From assembly GCF_019710575.1 (NCBI RefSeq), contig NZ_JAHWFK010000007.1:310001-374000 (forward strand): a stretch of DNA of 64,000 bases. The letters are read 5' to 3'. This stretch comes from Paractinoplanes polyasparticus. GTDB taxonomy: Bacteria; Actinomycetota; Actinomycetes; Mycobacteriales; Micromonosporaceae. Shown piece after piece: positions 7,952-15,950 of the stretch (position 1 is its first letter; every line of letters begins with the position of its first letter). The notes under the pieces were generated by a model, which saw nothing but the letters and a program-made list of their open reading frames with translations, was not told where the DNA came from and made no database searches. Position numbers and translations under genes: made by a program.

Positions 7952-9313
7952 TTATGTGCTGCGTGTCGGCGCGGTCCGGTTACCTCGCGGCCGGGCCACC
8001 CCACGGGCGTCGGGGCTGGTCAGTTCCGCCCACAGCCGGGCCGCCACCAGGTCGGCGGCCTCGTTGTGCCACCGCCGCAACGTGCCACGCGGCACGTAAC
8101 GGCGCATCCAGTCGACCGCCTGCCGGGCCTCGAGCTCGAGGCCGTCCGTGCGCATCTTCCGGGCGTACGGATTGAGCCCCAGCACAGCACAGAAGTGCAG
8201 CGCGTTGTAATGCCGCCAGTCGTCGCCGGTCTCGAACGGACCGGCCGGGCGCAGACTGTCGACGCTGGCCCGCAACACCGCCCGCAGCTCCGTAGCCCGT
8301 TCGAGCGGCTGGTCGAGCGCCCGCCCGGTCAACCGCCGGTCGACCGCCGGCAGGTCGGTGAGCGGGCTCCGCATCAACCGGCCCAGGTTGCCGTAGTTGT
8401 CGAGCGCCTGCCGCGCGTACCGCAGGAAATCCGCCTCGTCGGTGGCCTGCAGCCGGCGGTGCGACTGATGCCGGGGCAACGCCTCGGCCAGCTGCAACAA
8501 GGCCGAACGGTTCCGGCGCAGCCGGTCGTCACTGCGGAAGGCGAGCAGGTCGAGCCCGCGCAGCACCGCCCCGCTCAGCCCCGTCACGGTCATCACCACG
8601 GCCAGCACAGCGAACTGGAGGTACGTCAGCACCGGCTCGTCGCCGGCCGCGAGCATCGTGACTGCCACCGGCCCGCCCACCAGCACGGTCGCGATGACCG
8701 CCGCCGTCGCCGACCGGATCAGGTCGGGCCGCAGCCGCTCGCCCACCTCGAACGCATCCGACACGGCGACCAGGAACCCGAGGATCAGCAGGTCGAGCCC
8801 GATCGCGGCGACCACCAGCCCCGACGAGCCCAGCTCGACCGGCAGCAGCAACGCGGCCAGGGCCAGCCCGTACAGCGAAGCCGCGACGGCCAGCGCCGCG
8901 GTCAGCATCGGCGGGCGGACCTGGTCGCGGAACCGCCGGAGCAGGAACAGCCCGCCCATCAGCGGGGCCAGCACGACCAGCCGCCCCACCGGCGGGAGCA
9001 GGATCGCCATCACCAGGAACAGGCTGCCGAGCAGCATCCAGCCCAGGTCGATCTGCCGCCGCTCCGGCACCGAGGCCGGCAGCAGCGCCACTGCCGCGCC
9101 CGCCCAGAGCAGGGCCGGAACGCACAGCAACACCTGGGTGGCGGTGCTGTCCGGATCGACAGTCCACAGTGCCACTCCCACGGCGTACGCCAGAAGCGCG
9201 GCCGCCGCCCGCAGCGCCGCCGGCCGCGCCGGATCACGGCCGATCAGATAGCAGGCGGCCCACCACGTCAGGGCGAAGGCGGGAACAGCGAGCGCGGGCA
9301 CTCGGAGAGTCAA
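7952..9313 (-). CDS. Polytopic membrane protein with helical cytoplasmic C-terminal half
   Basis: 453 codons if it starts at the TTG at 9313, whose TTGA overlaps the stop of the DUF4126 gene; a GTG at 9301 is an alternative. The first 280 residues hold about eight to ten hydrophobic helices (VPAFALTWWAACYLI, ATQVLLCVPALLWAGAAVAL, LGWMLLGSLFLVMAILLPP, LAVAASLYGLALAALLLP, IGLDLLILGFLVAVSDAF, AAVIATVLVGGPVAV, LQFAVLAVVMTVTGLSG). The C-terminal 170 residues are soluble, helical and charged (DDRLRRNRSALLQLAEALPR, DEADFLRYARQALDNYGNL, WRHYNALHFCAVLGLNPYARK). No kinase, transporter or protease signature is seen. Order and spacing place it in the cassette with the FtsK-like ATPase 57 bases downstream. 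Confidence 0.75.
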   Translation of the reverse strand: MTLRVPALAVPAFALTWWAACYLIGRDPARPAALRAAAALLAYAVGVALWTVDPDSTATQVLLCVPALLWAGAAVALLPASVPERRQIDLGWMLLGSLFLVMAILLPPVGRLVVLAPLMGGLFLLRRFRDQVRPPMLTAALAVAASLYGLALAALLLPVELGSSGLVVAAIGLDLLILGFLVAVSDAFEVGERLRPDLIRSATAAVIATVLVGGPVAVTMLAAGDEPVLTYLQFAVLAVVMTVTGLSGAVLRGLDLLAFRSDDRLRRNRSALLQLAEALPRHQSHRRLQATDEADFLRYARQALDNYGNLGRLMRSPLTDLPAVDRRLTGRALDQPLERATELRAVLRASVDSLRPAGPFETGDDWRHYNALHFCAVLGLNPYARKMRTDGLELEARQAVDWMRRYVPRGTLRRWHNEAADLVAARLWAELTSPDARGVARPRGNRTAPTRST

Positions 9314-9924
9314 CCAAACAGTTGCCGTGCGCCGGAACCCGACAGGGCCCGCCGGCGCCGCCGCCGGCGAACCACCCAGACACCTGCGAACACCAGAAGA
9401 ACCAGTCCGACCAGGACCAATACCGGCAACAGGATGGCCAGGACGGACATCAAAACACTGCCGATGTCTTCCACCGTGCTGGCGACCGGAGCGCCGAATC
9501 CCGCCGTTGTGGTGTTCACCACCGGCCGTGACGCGGCCTTCACCCCGTGCACGACGAGAGCGATCACGACGCCGGCCGCGATCGGAACCCATTGGTGCGA
9601 GGAGAAGAACGAGCCCGGGTCGCTGACCGTCACCGTCTCGGACGACGACCCCGCCCCGAACGCCAGACCACCCGCGGTCGGCCGCACCACGGTCTGCACC
9701 ACGTCGTTCACGTGGTCGACCACCGGCACCTTGTCCGCCACGACCTCGATGGCCAGCAACAGGGCGAGGATCAGCAACGTCCAGCCGTTGGACAGCCAGC
9801 TCCACCCCGTGGGCAGATCGATCGTGTCGGTGTAACGGGCCAGCAGGCCCATGGTCAGCAGAGGAATATAGGCGTTGAGACCCGCCGATGCGGCCAGGCC
9901 AGTTCCGGTGAGCGCTTCGAGCAC
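9310..9924 (-). CDS. DUF4126 domain-containing membrane protein
   Basis: 204 codons from the GTG at 9924, chosen because the conserved N-terminus of DUF4126 proteins begins here (VLEALTGTGLAASAGLNAYIPLL); an upstream in-frame ATG at 10008 would overlap the divergent nucS start. It has four to five hydrophobic segments and ends in a strongly basic tail (VVRRRRRRRALSGSG), which predicts an inside C-terminus. The family is uncharacterised. It is the first gene of the minus-strand run that continues through the polytopic membrane protein and the FtsK-like ATPase, and its stop is fused to the next start. Confidence 0.85.
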   Translation of the reverse strand: MLEALTGTGLAASAGLNAYIPLLTMGLLARYTDTIDLPTGWSWLSNGWTLLILALLLAIEVVADKVPVVDHVNDVVQTVVRPTAGGLAFGAGSSSETVTVSDPGSFFSSHQWVPIAAGVVIALVVHGVKAASRPVVNTTTAGFGAPVASTVEDIGSVLMSVLAILLPVLVLVGLVLLVFAGVWVVRRRRRRRALSGSGARQLFG

Positions 9925-9957
9925 AACCCCAGAATGACAAACCCCCGCGAACGCCGC

Positions 9958-9988
9958 TTGCCGCGAACGCCGACCGTGACGGTACTGT
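9958..9988 (+). promoter_or_regulatory. Candidate promoter of nucS, near-leaderless
   Basis: TTGCCG at 9958-9963 and TACTGT at 9983-9988 resemble -35 and -10 elements with a 19-base spacer. The -10 ends six bases before the GTG of nucS, so transcription would start at or next to the start codon and the mRNA would be leaderless. There is no Shine-Dalgarno sequence before that GTG, which agrees. Confidence 0.35.
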
Positions 9989-9994
9989 CGTCCG

Positions 9995-10654
9995 GTGCGC
10001 CTGGTCATCGCGAAGTGCTCCGTCGACTACGTCGGACGGTTGTCCGCCCACCTGCCCACGGCAGTCCGCCTCGTGATGGTCAAGGCCGACGGCTCGGTCT
10101 CCATCCACGCCGACGACCGTGCCTACAAGCCCCTGAACTGGATGAGCCCACCCTGCAAACTGCAGGAGTCCCCGGGCGTCTGGAAAGTGGTGAACAAGGC
10201 CGGCGAGGAATTGAGGATCACTCTGGAAGAGGTGTTTCAGGACACTTCGTACGAGTTGGGTGTTGATCCCGGTCTGGTCAAGGACGGGGTCGAGGCGCAT
10301 CTTCAAGAACTGCTGGCCGCGCACCCGGAGACGTTCGGCGAGGGTCATACCCTTGTTCGCCGTGAATTCATGACTGCTATCGGGCCGGTTGACCTGCTGC
10401 TCAAGGACGCCAAGGGTGGTTCTGTGGCTGTCGAGATCAAGCGCCGGGGGGAGATTGACGGGGTCGAGCAGTTGACCCGGTACCTCGAATTGATGAACCG
10501 TGATCCGCTTCTTGCTCCTGTTCAGGGGGTTTTTGCCGCTCAGGAGATCAAGCCGCAGGCTCGGGTGCTTGCTGGGGATCGGGGGATTCGGTGTGTGGTT
10601 GTTGATTACGACAAGCTTCGTGGGATGAAGAAGGATGAGCTCACTCTGTTTTAA
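9995..10654 (+). CDS. nucS: Endonuclease NucS (EndoMS), mismatch-specific
   Basis: 219 codons, near full identity of plan with actinobacterial NucS, the enzyme of the MutS/MutL-independent mismatch repair pathway. It cuts double-stranded DNA at G-T, G-G and T-T mismatches and binds the sliding clamp. The start is GTG, giving the family N-terminus [20 protein letters not shown]. The N-terminal DNA-binding/dimer domain contains [16 protein letters not shown]. The C-terminal RecB-like nuclease domain carries GPVDLLLKD (Asp near 133) and VAVEIKRRG (Glu and Lys near 147-149). The extreme C-terminus (KKDELTLF) is the clamp-interaction end. The 3' third uses noticeably more T/A in third positions than the rest of the window. 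Confidence 0.97.
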   Translation: MRLVIAKCSVDYVGRLSAHLPTAVRLVMVKADGSVSIHADDRAYKPLNWMSPPCKLQESPGVWKVVNKAGEELRITLEEVFQDTSYELGVDPGLVKDGVEAHLQELLAAHPETFGEGHTLVRREFMTAIGPVDLLLKDAKGGSVAVEIKRRGEIDGVEQLTRYLELMNRDPLLAPVQGVFAAQEIKPQARVLAGDRGIRCVVVDYDKLRGMKKDELTLF

Positions 10655-10783
10655 GGGTGGCTTTCTTGCGCAGCCTGAATGCGGCGTCGTCGGCGCGAGG
10701 GGGAGCCGAGCGCGAGCGGCCGGTCGCTGCGGCCCGCGCCAACGCGTCCGGGTAGACCCCGCGCGCCCTTAACTCGCCATATC

Positions 10784-10801
10784 GACCCCCCAATGGGGGT
10801 C
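10784..10801 (+). terminator. Hairpin downstream of nucS
   Basis: GACCCCC, loop CAAT, GGGGGTC: seven perfect G/C-rich pairs, followed by a G run rather than a T tract. It is plausible as a GC-only actinobacterial terminator of the nucS transcript, about 130 bases past its stop. Confidence 0.4.
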
Positions 10802-11022
10802 GGGGGGTGAAGCGGTGGTTGGGGTGGAGCGCCTGCTGATGGGGGCGCGGCTTGGTCGCGCGGCCGCTTGCAGTTGGGGCGGCCGCCTGAAGTTTATGTG
10901 GGTGTTCTTCGGCCTTGGTCAGTAACCGGAACAGGGCCGCTTCGCGTGGTTGTTCGGGTTTGCTTTCTCAAGCCCACCCACCGCAACCATCGCCAGAGTT
11001 GCTCTCCAGCGATGGCCGGGGT

Positions 11023-11039
11023 TTGGGGCAGAGCCCCAA
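11023..11039 (-). terminator. Hairpin terminator of the ABC exporter operon
   Basis: TTGGGGC-AGA-GCCCCAA, seven perfect pairs with a three-base loop, 15 bases past the end of the permease gene on the minus strand. The same CTTGGGGCTCTGCCCCAA type of element is common after genes in Micromonospora-type genomes (general knowledge). No T run follows. Confidence 0.5.
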
Positions 11040-11053
11040 GGTCTTCAAACCCA

Positions 11054-12547
11054 TTAATGCGAGAGCTCAGTACGGTCATCCCCGGTAGTGCCCACGAGAT
11101 AGAACCGCGCCCCGGCACCAGCGATCACCGCCTGGATCAGCACCGTGCTCCAGTCGAGGCGGCCTTGGCCGATGGCGATCCACGCCGGGATTCCGAGGAG
11201 CAGCATGTCCGGCCCCATGACGGCGTTGACGAGCGGTCCGGTCGAGAGCGTGCCCATAGGCGTATCCAGCGGCAACAACTCATTGCGCACGAACCCGACC
11301 CGGGCCCGGTGCACCGCGGCGGCCGCCCCCATGGGCCCGAGGACCAAACCAAGGGCCCACCACGGCCCGGACGACAGGTCACCCAGCACGTCCAGCAGCG
11401 TCAGCGCCAAGGCGGCCCACAGGGCAGCCAGGACTCCGGGCACCCATAGGCGCTGGAGGACGGCTTGGCGGGAGGACAGACCGAGGAGCCTGAGCAGCAC
11501 GGGGTTGCCGGCGTCGGTCTTGACGTTGCCGGTGGCGGTCGTCCCGGCAACCAGGCAACCGACCAGGACAGCGGCGCCGAGCACCCAACCGGGGGCGCTG
11601 CTGAGCAGCACGGGCAAGGCGGCGCCGAGCAGCAGCCACAACAGACGGCTGCGGCGGCGCAGGGTCAGCAGGACGTCCTGAGCCACGAGAACGGGGAGGC
11701 GCGGGAACAGGCTCGTCGAGCGAAGGTGACGGCGGGCCCAGTACCGGCGTTCGATCATGTCGGTGAGGAACGAGGGTTCGATGCCGAAGGCGGTGTCGAA
11801 CAGCGTCCCGGCTGTGCGGGAGGCCTCCAGGATCCGGTCGCTGGGCGTGGCGGCCAGACCGCGGATCACCACTGCCAGCGCGGCCAGGACCACGACGGCG
11901 GCCACCCCCACGACCAGCCCCAGCGTCGTGACCGAGGGCCAGCTGCTGATCGACCCGGCGTCGTCGAGCGTCGTGGAGGCGACCAGACCGGCCAGCCCGG
12001 CCGCGAACACCAGGCCGACCACCCGGTCCAGCGCCTCGCCCCACCGTCCGCCGGCCTGTGCGGCTGTAGCGATCAGCACCAGGGCGAGGCCGATGAGCGC
12101 TCCGCCGCCGACCAGCAGCGCGACCTCGTCGGCGGCCTCGGCGCGCGGCGCGGCGTGGCCGGCGATCGCCAGCGCGGCTGTGGCGCCGATCGCCGCGGCC
12201 ACGATGCCGGTGATGCGCAGCGACGGCAGCAGCAGCCGGCGGCGGCTGACGGGGGCCGGGAGCAGCCACGACGCGGCCGGGCGGCTCAGTGCGAGGGGGC
12301 CGAATCGGCGTAGCGCGAGGTAGAGCAACCCGTAGATGACGGCCACCAGCGACCCCGCGGCCAGGGCCGAGGCGTCGGGGGCGGGCGGCCAGAAGACCTC
12401 GGCGACCTGGCGGTGGAACATCCCGCCGATGATCGCGATGGACAACGCGCCGATGTACAGGCTGCTCAGTGTGGCGCCGCGTTCGCGGTGGGAGGACTGG
12501 GTGCGGCTGATCCAGCGGCGGACGGGCGCCAGCGGGACGGCGGTCAT
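11054..12547 (-). CDS. ABC transporter membrane protein (exporter permease)
   Basis: 497 codons from the ATG at 12547, which overlaps the stop of the upstream ATPase gene as ATGA. The protein has 10-12 hydrophobic segments, for example LYIGALSIAIIGGMF, SLVAVIYGLLYLALRRFG, ITGIVAAAIGATAALAIAG, LLVGGGALIGLALVLIA, LGLVVGVAAVVVLAALAVVI and LLWLLLGAALPVLLSSAPGWVLG. The RRYWARRHLRS loop and the SRPAASWLLPAPVSRRRLL segment resemble large ABC-2-like permeases with two halves (DUF6297-type in actinomycetes; tentative). With the coupled ATPase it forms a presumed exporter. Substrate unknown. Confidence 0.8.
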   Translation of the reverse strand: MTAVPLAPVRRWISRTQSSHRERGATLSSLYIGALSIAIIGGMFHRQVAEVFWPPAPDASALAAGSLVAVIYGLLYLALRRFGPLALSRPAASWLLPAPVSRRRLLLPSLRITGIVAAAIGATAALAIAGHAAPRAEAADEVALLVGGGALIGLALVLIATAAQAGGRWGEALDRVVGLVFAAGLAGLVASTTLDDAGSISSWPSVTTLGLVVGVAAVVVLAALAVVIRGLAATPSDRILEASRTAGTLFDTAFGIEPSFLTDMIERRYWARRHLRSTSLFPRLPVLVAQDVLLTLRRRSRLLWLLLGAALPVLLSSAPGWVLGAAVLVGCLVAGTTATGNVKTDAGNPVLLRLLGLSSRQAVLQRLWVPGVLAALWAALALTLLDVLGDLSSGPWWALGLVLGPMGAAAAVHRARVGFVRNELLPLDTPMGTLSTGPLVNAVMGPDMLLLGIPAWIAIGQGRLDWSTVLIQAVIAGAGARFYLVGTTGDDRTELSH

Positions 12548-13191
12548 GGCGTGACCGCGCTGAGCGACTCCATGGTGGTGATGGCCGCTCCGGATGCTTC
12601 CGCGAAGGCGTCGTCGTGGCTGGCCATGAGCAGGGAGCCGCCGCCGGCCACGTAGTCGGCGAGCAGGCCGGCCACGTCGGCCCGGCCCTCGCGGTCGAGG
12701 CGCTGTTCGGGCTCGTCCAGGATCAGCAGGGAGCTCGGGCGCAGCAGGGCGATGGCGAGGACCAGCCGCTGCTTCTGGCCGGACGACAGCGACGGCGGGA
12801 TGGCGTCGGCGTGGGTGGCCAGGCCGAAACGCTCGAGCGCCTCGTCCACGCCCGCCGACGAAGGGTCCTGGCCGTGGGCCCGGCACACCAGTTCGGCGTG
12901 CTCGCGAGCGGTCAGGCCGGGATACCAGGTGGGCGGTTCGACCGTGGTCACCACCGCCCGCCAGAACTCGGGGGTGGCGCCGGGGTCGCCGCCGAAGACG
13001 TGGATGGCGCCCTCGTCGGGCTGCTGGAGGCCGCTGACGCAGCGCAGCAGGGTCGACTTGCCGATGCCGTTCTCGCCCGTGACGCAGACGCCCCGGCCGG
13101 CCGGGACGGTCAGGGTGACGCCCACCAGCACGGGCGTGGAGCCGTAACCGACATGCAGGCCGTCGACCTCGACCGCGGGATGATCCACCAC
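12544..13191 (-). CDS. ABC transporter ATP-binding protein
   Basis: 215 codons from the first of two tandem GTG codons (13191 and 13188); no clear ribosome site decides between them. It is a single nucleotide-binding domain: Walker A GENGIGKSTL near residues 38-47, Q-loop region, signature SLSSGQKQRL (LSSGQ), Walker B LLILDEPEQRLD, and switch His in LLMASHDD. The D-loop EQRLD is slightly unusual. It powers the membrane protein encoded immediately downstream with a four-base overlap. The pair has no solute-binding protein, which fits export rather than import. Confidence 0.9.
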   Translation of the reverse strand: MVDHPAVEVDGLHVGYGSTPVLVGVTLTVPAGRGVCVTGENGIGKSTLLRCVSGLQQPDEGAIHVFGGDPGATPEFWRAVVTTVEPPTWYPGLTAREHAELVCRAHGQDPSSAGVDEALERFGLATHADAIPPSLSSGQKQRLVLAIALLRPSSLLILDEPEQRLDREGRADVAGLLADYVAGGGSLLMASHDDAFAEASGAAITTMESLSAVTP

Positions 13192-13208
13192 TTCACGGAC
13201 GCTAGCAG

Positions 13209-14699
13209 TTACTTCCGGCCGTACAGAATCCGCAGCGCCTTGACGATGTTGGCGACCTGGGCCGGCGTGCGCTCGAAGGTCATCGCAGGCAGGGCGGAGG
13301 GCGCCCGGCGTACGGTGATCGACTTGGCCCGGGCGAACTCGCGCAGCCCGTCCTCGCCGTGTATGCGGCCGAAGCCCGACTCGCCGACGCCCCCGAACGG
13401 CAGGTTGCCCATGCCGACGAAGGACAGCGTCGAGTTGACGGCGACCATGCCCGAGCGCAGCCGGCGGGCGATCTTCAGCGCGTTCCTCTTGCCGAAGACG
13501 GCGCCACCCAGCCCGTACGCGGTGTCGTTGGCCTTGTCGACGGCCTCGTCGACGTCGGCCACCTTGGTGATCGTGAGCGTCGGGCCGAACGTCTCGTCCC
13601 GGATCTCGCGGGAGTCGGCGGGCACATCGACAAGGACGGTGGGGGAGACGTACGGGGGCTGGACCGCGTCCGGCCCGCCGAGCACCGCCCGGCCGCCCTT
13701 GGCCAGCGCGTCGTCGATGTGGTCGCGGATGATGTCGAGCTGGCGGGGCATCGTGATCGGGCCGATCTCCTCGCCCGTACGCAGCTTGGCCGCCTTCTCG
13801 ACGACGGCGCTGACGAACGCGTCGTAGACCGGGGCCACCGCGTAGACCCGCTCGATGCCGATGCAGGTCTGCCCGGCGTTGGTCATCGAGCCCCAGACCG
13901 CGGCCTCGGCCGCGGCCGGGATGTCGGCGTCGGCGTCCACGATCAGCGCGTCCTTGCCGCCGGCCTCGATCACGGCGGGCACCAGATTTTCCGCGCACGC
14001 GGCCAGCACCTTCTTGGCGGTGGCGGTCGAGCCGGTGAACGCGATCTTGCCCACCCCCGAGCGGCACAGTGCCGCACCGGTGTCACCGAGCCCGTGCACC
14101 GCCTGCAGCACCGGCTGCTCGGGCACGACCTCGGCGAACGTGTCGACCAGCCACTGGCCGACGATCGGGGTGTATTCGCTCGGCTTGAAGACGACGGCGT
14201 TGCCGGCGGCGAGCGCCCCGCTGATCGGGCCGACCGGGGTGAGGATCGGGTAGTTCCAGGGGCCGATCACGCCGATCACCCCGAACGGCTGGTATTCCAA
14301 GTGACCGGAGTGCTCGGCGACCAGCAGGCGGGTGCGCATCCGGCGCGGGCCGAGCACGCGCTTGGCGTTGCGGGCGGCCCAGTCGAGGTGTTCCACCGCG
14401 GCGGTGGCCTCGACGACGGCGTCGGCGTCCGGTTTGCCGGTCTCGAGGCTGGTCAGCCGGGCCAGCTCCTCGATCCGGCGGACGATCAGCGAGCGCCAGC
14501 GCAGCAGCCGCTCGCGGCGGCCGTCGTAGCCGAGTGCCTGCCACCACAGGGCGGCCTCGTGGGCGCGGCGCACGGTCTCGTTCACGGCCTCGGTGTCGGC
14601 GACCGGCACACGGCCGGCCTCCGCGCCCGAGGCGGGATTGGTGGAGATCAGCACGCCGTCTTCGACCACCGGCTGGCCGGGCACTCGGGTAGCGGTCAT
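13209..14699 (-). CDS. Aldehyde dehydrogenase family protein (succinate-semialdehyde type)
   Basis: 496 codons, typical NAD(P)-dependent aldehyde dehydrogenase length. Motifs in order: FGVIGVIGPWNYPILTPV, the oxyanion and cofactor loop AGNAVVFKPSEYTPI, FTGSTATAKK, catalytic Glu in VIEAGGKDALIV, catalytic Cys in NAGQTCIGIERVY, and the C-terminal FGGVGESGFGRIHG. The sequence is close to the clade annotated as succinate-semialdehyde dehydrogenase in actinobacteria, but substrate cannot be fixed from motifs. It stands alone on the minus strand, with the ABC ATPase gene starting 18 bases after it and the zinc-ribbon gene divergent. Confidence 0.9.
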   Translation of the reverse strand: MTATRVPGQPVVEDGVLISTNPASGAEAGRVPVADTEAVNETVRRAHEAALWWQALGYDGRRERLLRWRSLIVRRIEELARLTSLETGKPDADAVVEATAAVEHLDWAARNAKRVLGPRRMRTRLLVAEHSGHLEYQPFGVIGVIGPWNYPILTPVGPISGALAAGNAVVFKPSEYTPIVGQWLVDTFAEVVPEQPVLQAVHGLGDTGAALCRSGVGKIAFTGSTATAKKVLAACAENLVPAVIEAGGKDALIVDADADIPAAAEAAVWGSMTNAGQTCIGIERVYAVAPVYDAFVSAVVEKAAKLRTGEEIGPITMPRQLDIIRDHIDDALAKGGRAVLGGPDAVQPPYVSPTVLVDVPADSREIRDETFGPTLTITKVADVDEAVDKANDTAYGLGGAVFGKRNALKIARRLRSGMVAVNSTLSFVGMGNLPFGGVGESGFGRIHGEDGLREFARAKSITVRRAPSALPAMTFERTPAQVANIVKALRILYGRK

Positions 14700-14800
14700 G
14701 GATGCGAGCCTAATTCACTTGTTACCGGCGAGTCACCCATTGATTCCGCGTCTCCGGCTCCGGCGGGCTGGTGATCGAGCTCACCCGTACGCTGGTGAAT

Positions 14801-15142
14801 GTGAGTCCTCGCCGCAACCACCCCCGTCGTCGTGACGCCGGTGTCGAGCCGCTGCGCGACCTGACCGACGAACGGGTCCGCAAGGGCATCGAGGGCCGTC
14901 AGCAGTGGCAGGACGGCGAGTGGATGGTGCGGTCGATCTTCGGCGGGGCCGCCGTCAAGACGTACCGGTGCCCGGGCTGCATGCACGAGATCCGCCCCGG
15001 CGTGGCGCATGTGGTGGCGTGGCCGGCTGACGGGCGGGGCGACGAGACCGACCGGCGGCACTGGCACACCGGTTGCTGGAAGGCCCGCGACCGGCGCGGC
15101 CCAAATGTGGAGCGCTCGCGCAACGCCCCGCGCTACGGATGA
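14801..15142 (+). CDS. Small zinc-ribbon-like protein
   Basis: 113 codons from the GTG at 14801, which gives the actinobacterial consensus N-terminus VSPRRNHPRRR; an in-frame GTG at 14771 is less likely. After a very basic N-terminus comes WMVRSIFGGAAVKTYRCPGCMHEIRPGVAHVVAWP and then HWHTGCW. The CxxC...H...HxxC arrangement is a probable zinc site like a treble clef or short ribbon. Homologues are widely annotated as ATP/GTP-binding or hypothetical proteins; I see no P-loop here. It ends 13 bases before the hydrolase start and is probably co-transcribed with it. Confidence 0.8.
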   Translation: MSPRRNHPRRRDAGVEPLRDLTDERVRKGIEGRQQWQDGEWMVRSIFGGAAVKTYRCPGCMHEIRPGVAHVVAWPADGRGDETDRRHWHTGCWKARDRRGPNVERSRNAPRYG

Positions 15143-15155
15143 AGGATCTTCGACC

Positions 15156-15950
15156 ATGAGCCAACCCATTCGCGCCAACTCGATCCTCCCGGCTCACCGC
15201 GAGGACATCGAGTTGCAGACCGCTGACGGACTCACCCTCGTCGGCGAACTGGCCCGCCCGCTCGACCGCGAGCCCGTCGCCACCCTGGTCTGCCTGCATC
15301 CGCTGCCCACCCACGGCGGCATGATGGACAGCCACGTCTTCCGCAAGGCGGCGTGGCGGCTGCCCGCCCTGGCTGGCCTGGCCGTGCTGCGCTTCAACAC
15401 CCGCGGCACGTCGAGCGTGCGCGGCACCAGCGAGGGCTCGTTCTCGAAGGGCGTCGACGAGAAGTACGACGTGGCCGCCGCGATCGAGTACGCCGAGTTC
15501 GCCGACCTGCCCAACATCTGGCTGGTCGGCTGGTCGTTCGGCACCGACCTCACGCTGATGCACGGGCTCGACCCGGCCGTGGCCGGCGCGATCCTGCTCT
15601 CGCCGCCGCTGCGCTTCTCGCAGCCGGAACACCTGGCCGCCTGGGCCGCCGAGGGCAAGCCGCTGACCGCGATCGTGCCCGAGTTCGACGACTATCTGCG
15701 CCCGGCCGAGGCCAAGGAGCGGTTCGCCGCCGTGCCGCAATGCGAGGTGCTGCCGGTGGACGGGGGCAAGCATCTGTGGGTCGGCGACGCCGAAACCGTC
15801 CTGGACGAGATCGTCCGCCGGGTCGCGCCGTCGGTCCCGGTTCCGCTGCCGCGCACGTGGGACGGTCCGATGGAAACGGGCGACATGAACGCGTACGCCG
15901 ACCGCACGACCTCGGCCTTCAGCAATGTGCCGATGCCGGACCGGAACTAA
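15156..15950 (+). CDS. Alpha/beta hydrolase
   Basis: 264 codons from the ATG at 15156, with GAAGGA nine bases upstream. The fold signatures are LVCLHPLPTHGGMMDSHV (HG oxyanion region), the LRFNTRGTSSVRG strand-turn, nucleophile elbow GWSFGTD with Ser near residue 129, and the late acid and histidine (EVLPVDGGKHLWVG). This is the family of small serine hydrolases that includes CocE-like and dienelactone-hydrolase-like enzymes; the substrate is unknown. No signal peptide, so it is cytoplasmic. Its TAA stop lies within CTAA, shared with the stop of the convergent permease gene. Confidence 0.88.
   Translation: MSQPIRANSILPAHREDIELQTADGLTLVGELARPLDREPVATLVCLHPLPTHGGMMDSHVFRKAAWRLPALAGLAVLRFNTRGTSSVRGTSEGSFSKGVDEKYDVAAAIEYAEFADLPNIWLVGWSFGTDLTLMHGLDPAVAGAILLSPPLRFSQPEHLAAWAAEGKPLTAIVPEFDDYLRPAEAKERFAAVPQCEVLPVDGGKHLWVGDAETVLDEIVRRVAPSVPVPLPRTWDGPMETGDMNAYADRTTSAFSNVPMPDRN

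Larger units (their letters stand above)
10655..11053. other. 399-base intergenic region with two hairpins
   Basis: No gene that I believe. It contains a perfect 7-base-pair hairpin GACCCCC/GGGGGTC (10784-10801) downstream of nucS and the TTGGGGC-AGA-GCCCCAA hairpin (11023-11039) just beyond the end of the minus-strand ABC permease. Composition is less GC-biased than in neighbouring coding regions. It separates two convergent transcripts and probably terminates both. Confidence 0.5.

Noticed and set aside
10868..11449. Plus-strand frame over the 3' end of the ABC permease
   Set aside because: It is antisense to the permease with poor codon pattern and no start signal.
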